DNA of 64,000 bases, taken from assembly GCA_035508435.1 (NCBI GenBank), contig DATJNA010000140.1, positions 18,556 to 82,555 of the forward strand, in the 5' to 3' direction. The notes beneath the pieces were generated by a model. The model worked only from the letters and a program-made list of their open reading frames with translations, did no database searches and was not told the DNA's origin. How positions within the stretch are numbered: the first letter of the stretch is position 1; each line of letters starts with the position of its first letter. The DNA is from JASHVB01 sp035508435 (GTDB taxonomy: Bacteria > Pseudomonadota > Alphaproteobacteria > Acetobacterales > Acetobacteraceae). Below are positions 62,721 to 64,000 of this stretch, one piece after another. Both the position numbers and the translations under genes were made by a program.

Positions 62721-63383
62721 TTGGCTCTGGCTCTGGATTTCGCGCCGCTCGAGTGGCAAACGCGCCTGGTCCGCTTGCGCGAGCCAAACGGTGCGACCGC
62801 CGCCAGTCTGCCAATCTTCGACCACGTGAGCGATGACGGCAAAACCGATGCCGGAGAGCAATACTTGGTATTCGTCAGGGCTCAGGCTGGCGTGATAGAG
62901 CGGGTCACCCCGATATGCACCGACGGCTTCGCGATGGCCTGGCCCGCCATTGAACATCAGCACGGCCGAAGCGGCCGCGTGCCGGGCGAACACGTCGAAC
63001 ATGCGACGCTGGTCATCCGGCCTGAGGTGAAACAAACTGTCCCACGCAAGCACACCGTCAAATCGGCGAGCCAGCCGCAGCGACCGCATATCCTCGACCA
63101 GCCACTGCTGATCGGGAAGGCGTTGGCGACATAATGAAATGAGCGTCGGCGACGAATCAACACCGGTGACACGGAATCCTCGTTCAACCAAATGTTGCGC
63201 TACCGGAGACCCGGAGCCGCAACCCAAATCAAGCACGCTTGCAGCGCGCCGGAGCAAGGCACCAAATCGGTCGTGCCACGGTTTGTCGTTCCATGCGGCC
63301 ATGCGTCGGTCGGAATCCCACGCCCGCGCGTGACGCTCGTAATGATCGATGATGCGGTCAGCCGCTTCCTGCATATGCAACAT
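62700..63383 (-). CDS. Class I SAM-dependent methyltransferase
   Basis: A 227-residue methyltransferase with motif I SVLDLGCGSGSPVAQHL, motif II acidic VTGVDSSPTLI, then LVEDMRSLRL and FDGVLAWDSLFHLRPDDQRRMF. This is the type-11/25 layout common in small-molecule methylation. Starts at 63383 (MLHMQEA) or 63374. The last 20 residues are encoded over the hydrolase pseudogene and may be a recent extension. A 17-bp gap follows the DUF6166-like gene upstream. Confidence 0.9.
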   Translation of the reverse strand: MLHMQEAADRIIDHYERHARAWDSDRRMAAWNDKPWHDRFGALLRRAASVLDLGCGSGSPVAQHLVERGFRVTGVDSSPTLISLCRQRLPDQQWLVEDMRSLRLARRFDGVLAWDSLFHLRPDDQRRMFDVFARHAAASAVLMFNGGPGHREAVGAYRGDPLYHASLSPDEYQVLLSGIGFAVIAHVVEDWQTGGGRTVWLAQADQARLPLERREIQSQSQNVVGTR

Positions 63384-63400
63384 TGCCGTGCCTTCGGCGC

Positions 63401-63730
63401 TTACGCGCCTTGCGTTGACCCGCTCCGCGGTGCAGCCCCACCGAGCCGGGCGATGCTTTCATCCATTTCATCACCGGTGAGCCGCCAGGCGTTATCCAGT
63501 TCCGCCACCACCGCACGCATGAACCCCTCGGTCAGCGCCAGCGCACGTTGCGGATCGTCGAGATGATCGCACAGCAGTGCCAACGCGAGCTGACGCGGTC
63601 CATCGCCTTCATACGTCCATTCAAATCCCATCGGGCTGAACCGCTTCACGTCGAACCGCGGACTCAGCGGCGCACCATCGACCGTCACCACCGCGCCGTC
63701 GAGGCTGCGGCCACCCTCGTAGACCTTCAT
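63401..63730 (-). CDS. Small DUF6166-like conserved protein
   Basis: A 109-residue protein beginning MKVYEGGRSLDGAVVTVDGAPLSPR, then FSPMGFEWTYEGDGPRQLALALLCDHL and FMRAVVAELDNAWRLTGDEMD. I recall this as the DUF6166 family of short proteins with no known function. The EWxYxGxGPxQLALALL block is the most characteristic. Likely co-transcribed with the downstream methyltransferase. Confidence 0.75.
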   Translation of the reverse strand: MKVYEGGRSLDGAVVTVDGAPLSPRFDVKRFSPMGFEWTYEGDGPRQLALALLCDHLDDPQRALALTEGFMRAVVAELDNAWRLTGDEMDESIARLGGAAPRSGSTQGA

Positions 63731-63763
63731 GTATGGTTCCGGGTGTTAGCCCGGCCTTCTCGC

Positions 63764-63789
63764 GTCATGGGCGGACCTGACCCGGCCAT
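63764..63789. repeat. Single REP-like palindrome
   Basis: A copy of the GTCATGG...CCGGCCAT family (ATGGGCGGA, CCTGA, CCCGGCCAT) at 63767-63789, abutting the stop codon of the alcohol dehydrogenase gene. It has one mismatch in the left arm. Confidence 0.6.
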
Positions 63790-64000
63790 CATGGGAACAT
63801 CACGACGCTGCGCACGATCTCGCCGCGTTTCAGCGCCGCGAAGCCGTGGTTGATGGCCGCCAACTCGATGCGCGCCGAGATCATCGCGTCCAGTTTCAAC
63901 CGGCCTTCCAGATAGGCACGCGCCAACAACGGAAAATCCTGCTGCGGGCGGGCGCCGCCATAGGACGAACGAGTGATGCGCTTCTCCTGCATCAGGCTGC
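63789..64000 (-). CDS. Zinc-dependent alcohol dehydrogenase, C-terminal part (5' end beyond window)
   Basis: The visible ~70 residues end a medium-chain alcohol dehydrogenase: EKRITRSSYGGARPQQDFPLLARAYLEGRLKLDAMIS and INHGFAALKRGEIVRSVVMF, as in class III-like and NDMA-dependent enzymes. The frame stays open through the window edge, so the ATG at 63992 is internal. Zinc ligands and the Rossmann motif lie outside the window. Confidence 0.88.
   Translation of the reverse strand, partial: SLMQEKRITRSSYGGARPQQDFPLLARAYLEGRLKLDAMISARIELAAINHGFAALKRGEIVRSVVMFP

Overview
The window is high-GC, gene-dense DNA from a Gram-negative alphaproteobacterium. The order ffh-rpsP-rimM-trmD-rplS, several 4-bp stop/start overlaps, GMC oxidoreductases, a methyl-accepting chemotaxis protein and GC-rich REP-like palindromes fit Rhodospirillales, with Acetobacteraceae as my best guess. 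That assignment is an inference from gene content; there is no rRNA to test it. I saw no tRNA, rRNA, CRISPR array or complete insertion sequence.

Left part (1-24.2 kb). A truncated gene for a 19-residue strand-loop-strand (AIDA-type) repeat protein lies next to a TibC/Aah-type heptosyltransferase gene, an apparent substrate/enzyme pair. A five-gene peptide-type ABC transporter operon follows, divergent from an LLM-class flavin oxidoreductase gene. Next comes a tightly overlapped leftward cluster (9.5-18.1 kb): SDR, DUF35 protein, thiolase-fold protein, ring-hydroxylating dioxygenase beta and alpha subunits, indolepyruvate oxidoreductase beta- and alpha-type subunits, and a cyclase-family hydrolase. 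It looks like a catabolic route for an aromatic compound. Beyond it are an AT-richer FkbM-like methyltransferase gene, an enoyl-CoA hydratase/PEP-mutase-family pair, and a haloacid dehalogenase, NTF2-like and GMC oxidoreductase operon.

Middle (24.2-42.8 kb). A CcdAB toxin-antitoxin operon has a perfect operator palindrome over its promoter. Next is a decayed type III restriction-modification locus in which the N-terminal part of Mod is joined to the C-terminal part of Res across a short dispersed repeat. The core translation operon (ffh to rplS) follows, then an envelope-polysaccharide or glycosylation region: large lipoprotein, methyltransferase, GT2, GT39, SGNH-like membrane protein, O-glycosylation ligase-like protein, RlpA, LamG and NHL-repeat proteins.

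Right part (42.9-64 kb). An unrecognised 536-residue protein is paired with a TauD-type dioxygenase, near a cupin, a small unknown protein and a second GMC oxidoreductase. Then come a chemoreceptor, a MoxR ATPase/CoxE-like VWA pair, a small-membrane-protein pair, a CBS protein, a glycosyltransferase-TylF methyltransferase fusion, a D-2-hydroxyacid dehydrogenase, an MFS exporter/SnoaL operon divergent from an XRE regulator, and an enolase paralogue with altered active-site residues translationally coupled to an APH-type kinase. A dead alpha/beta hydrolase, a methyltransferase, a small DUF6166-like protein and the end of a zinc alcohol dehydrogenase finish the window.

Intergenic spaces carry at least two families of dispersed palindromes (REP doublets and GTCATTGC-ended elements) and several short tandem repeats (units of 14, 16, 21 and 35 bp).
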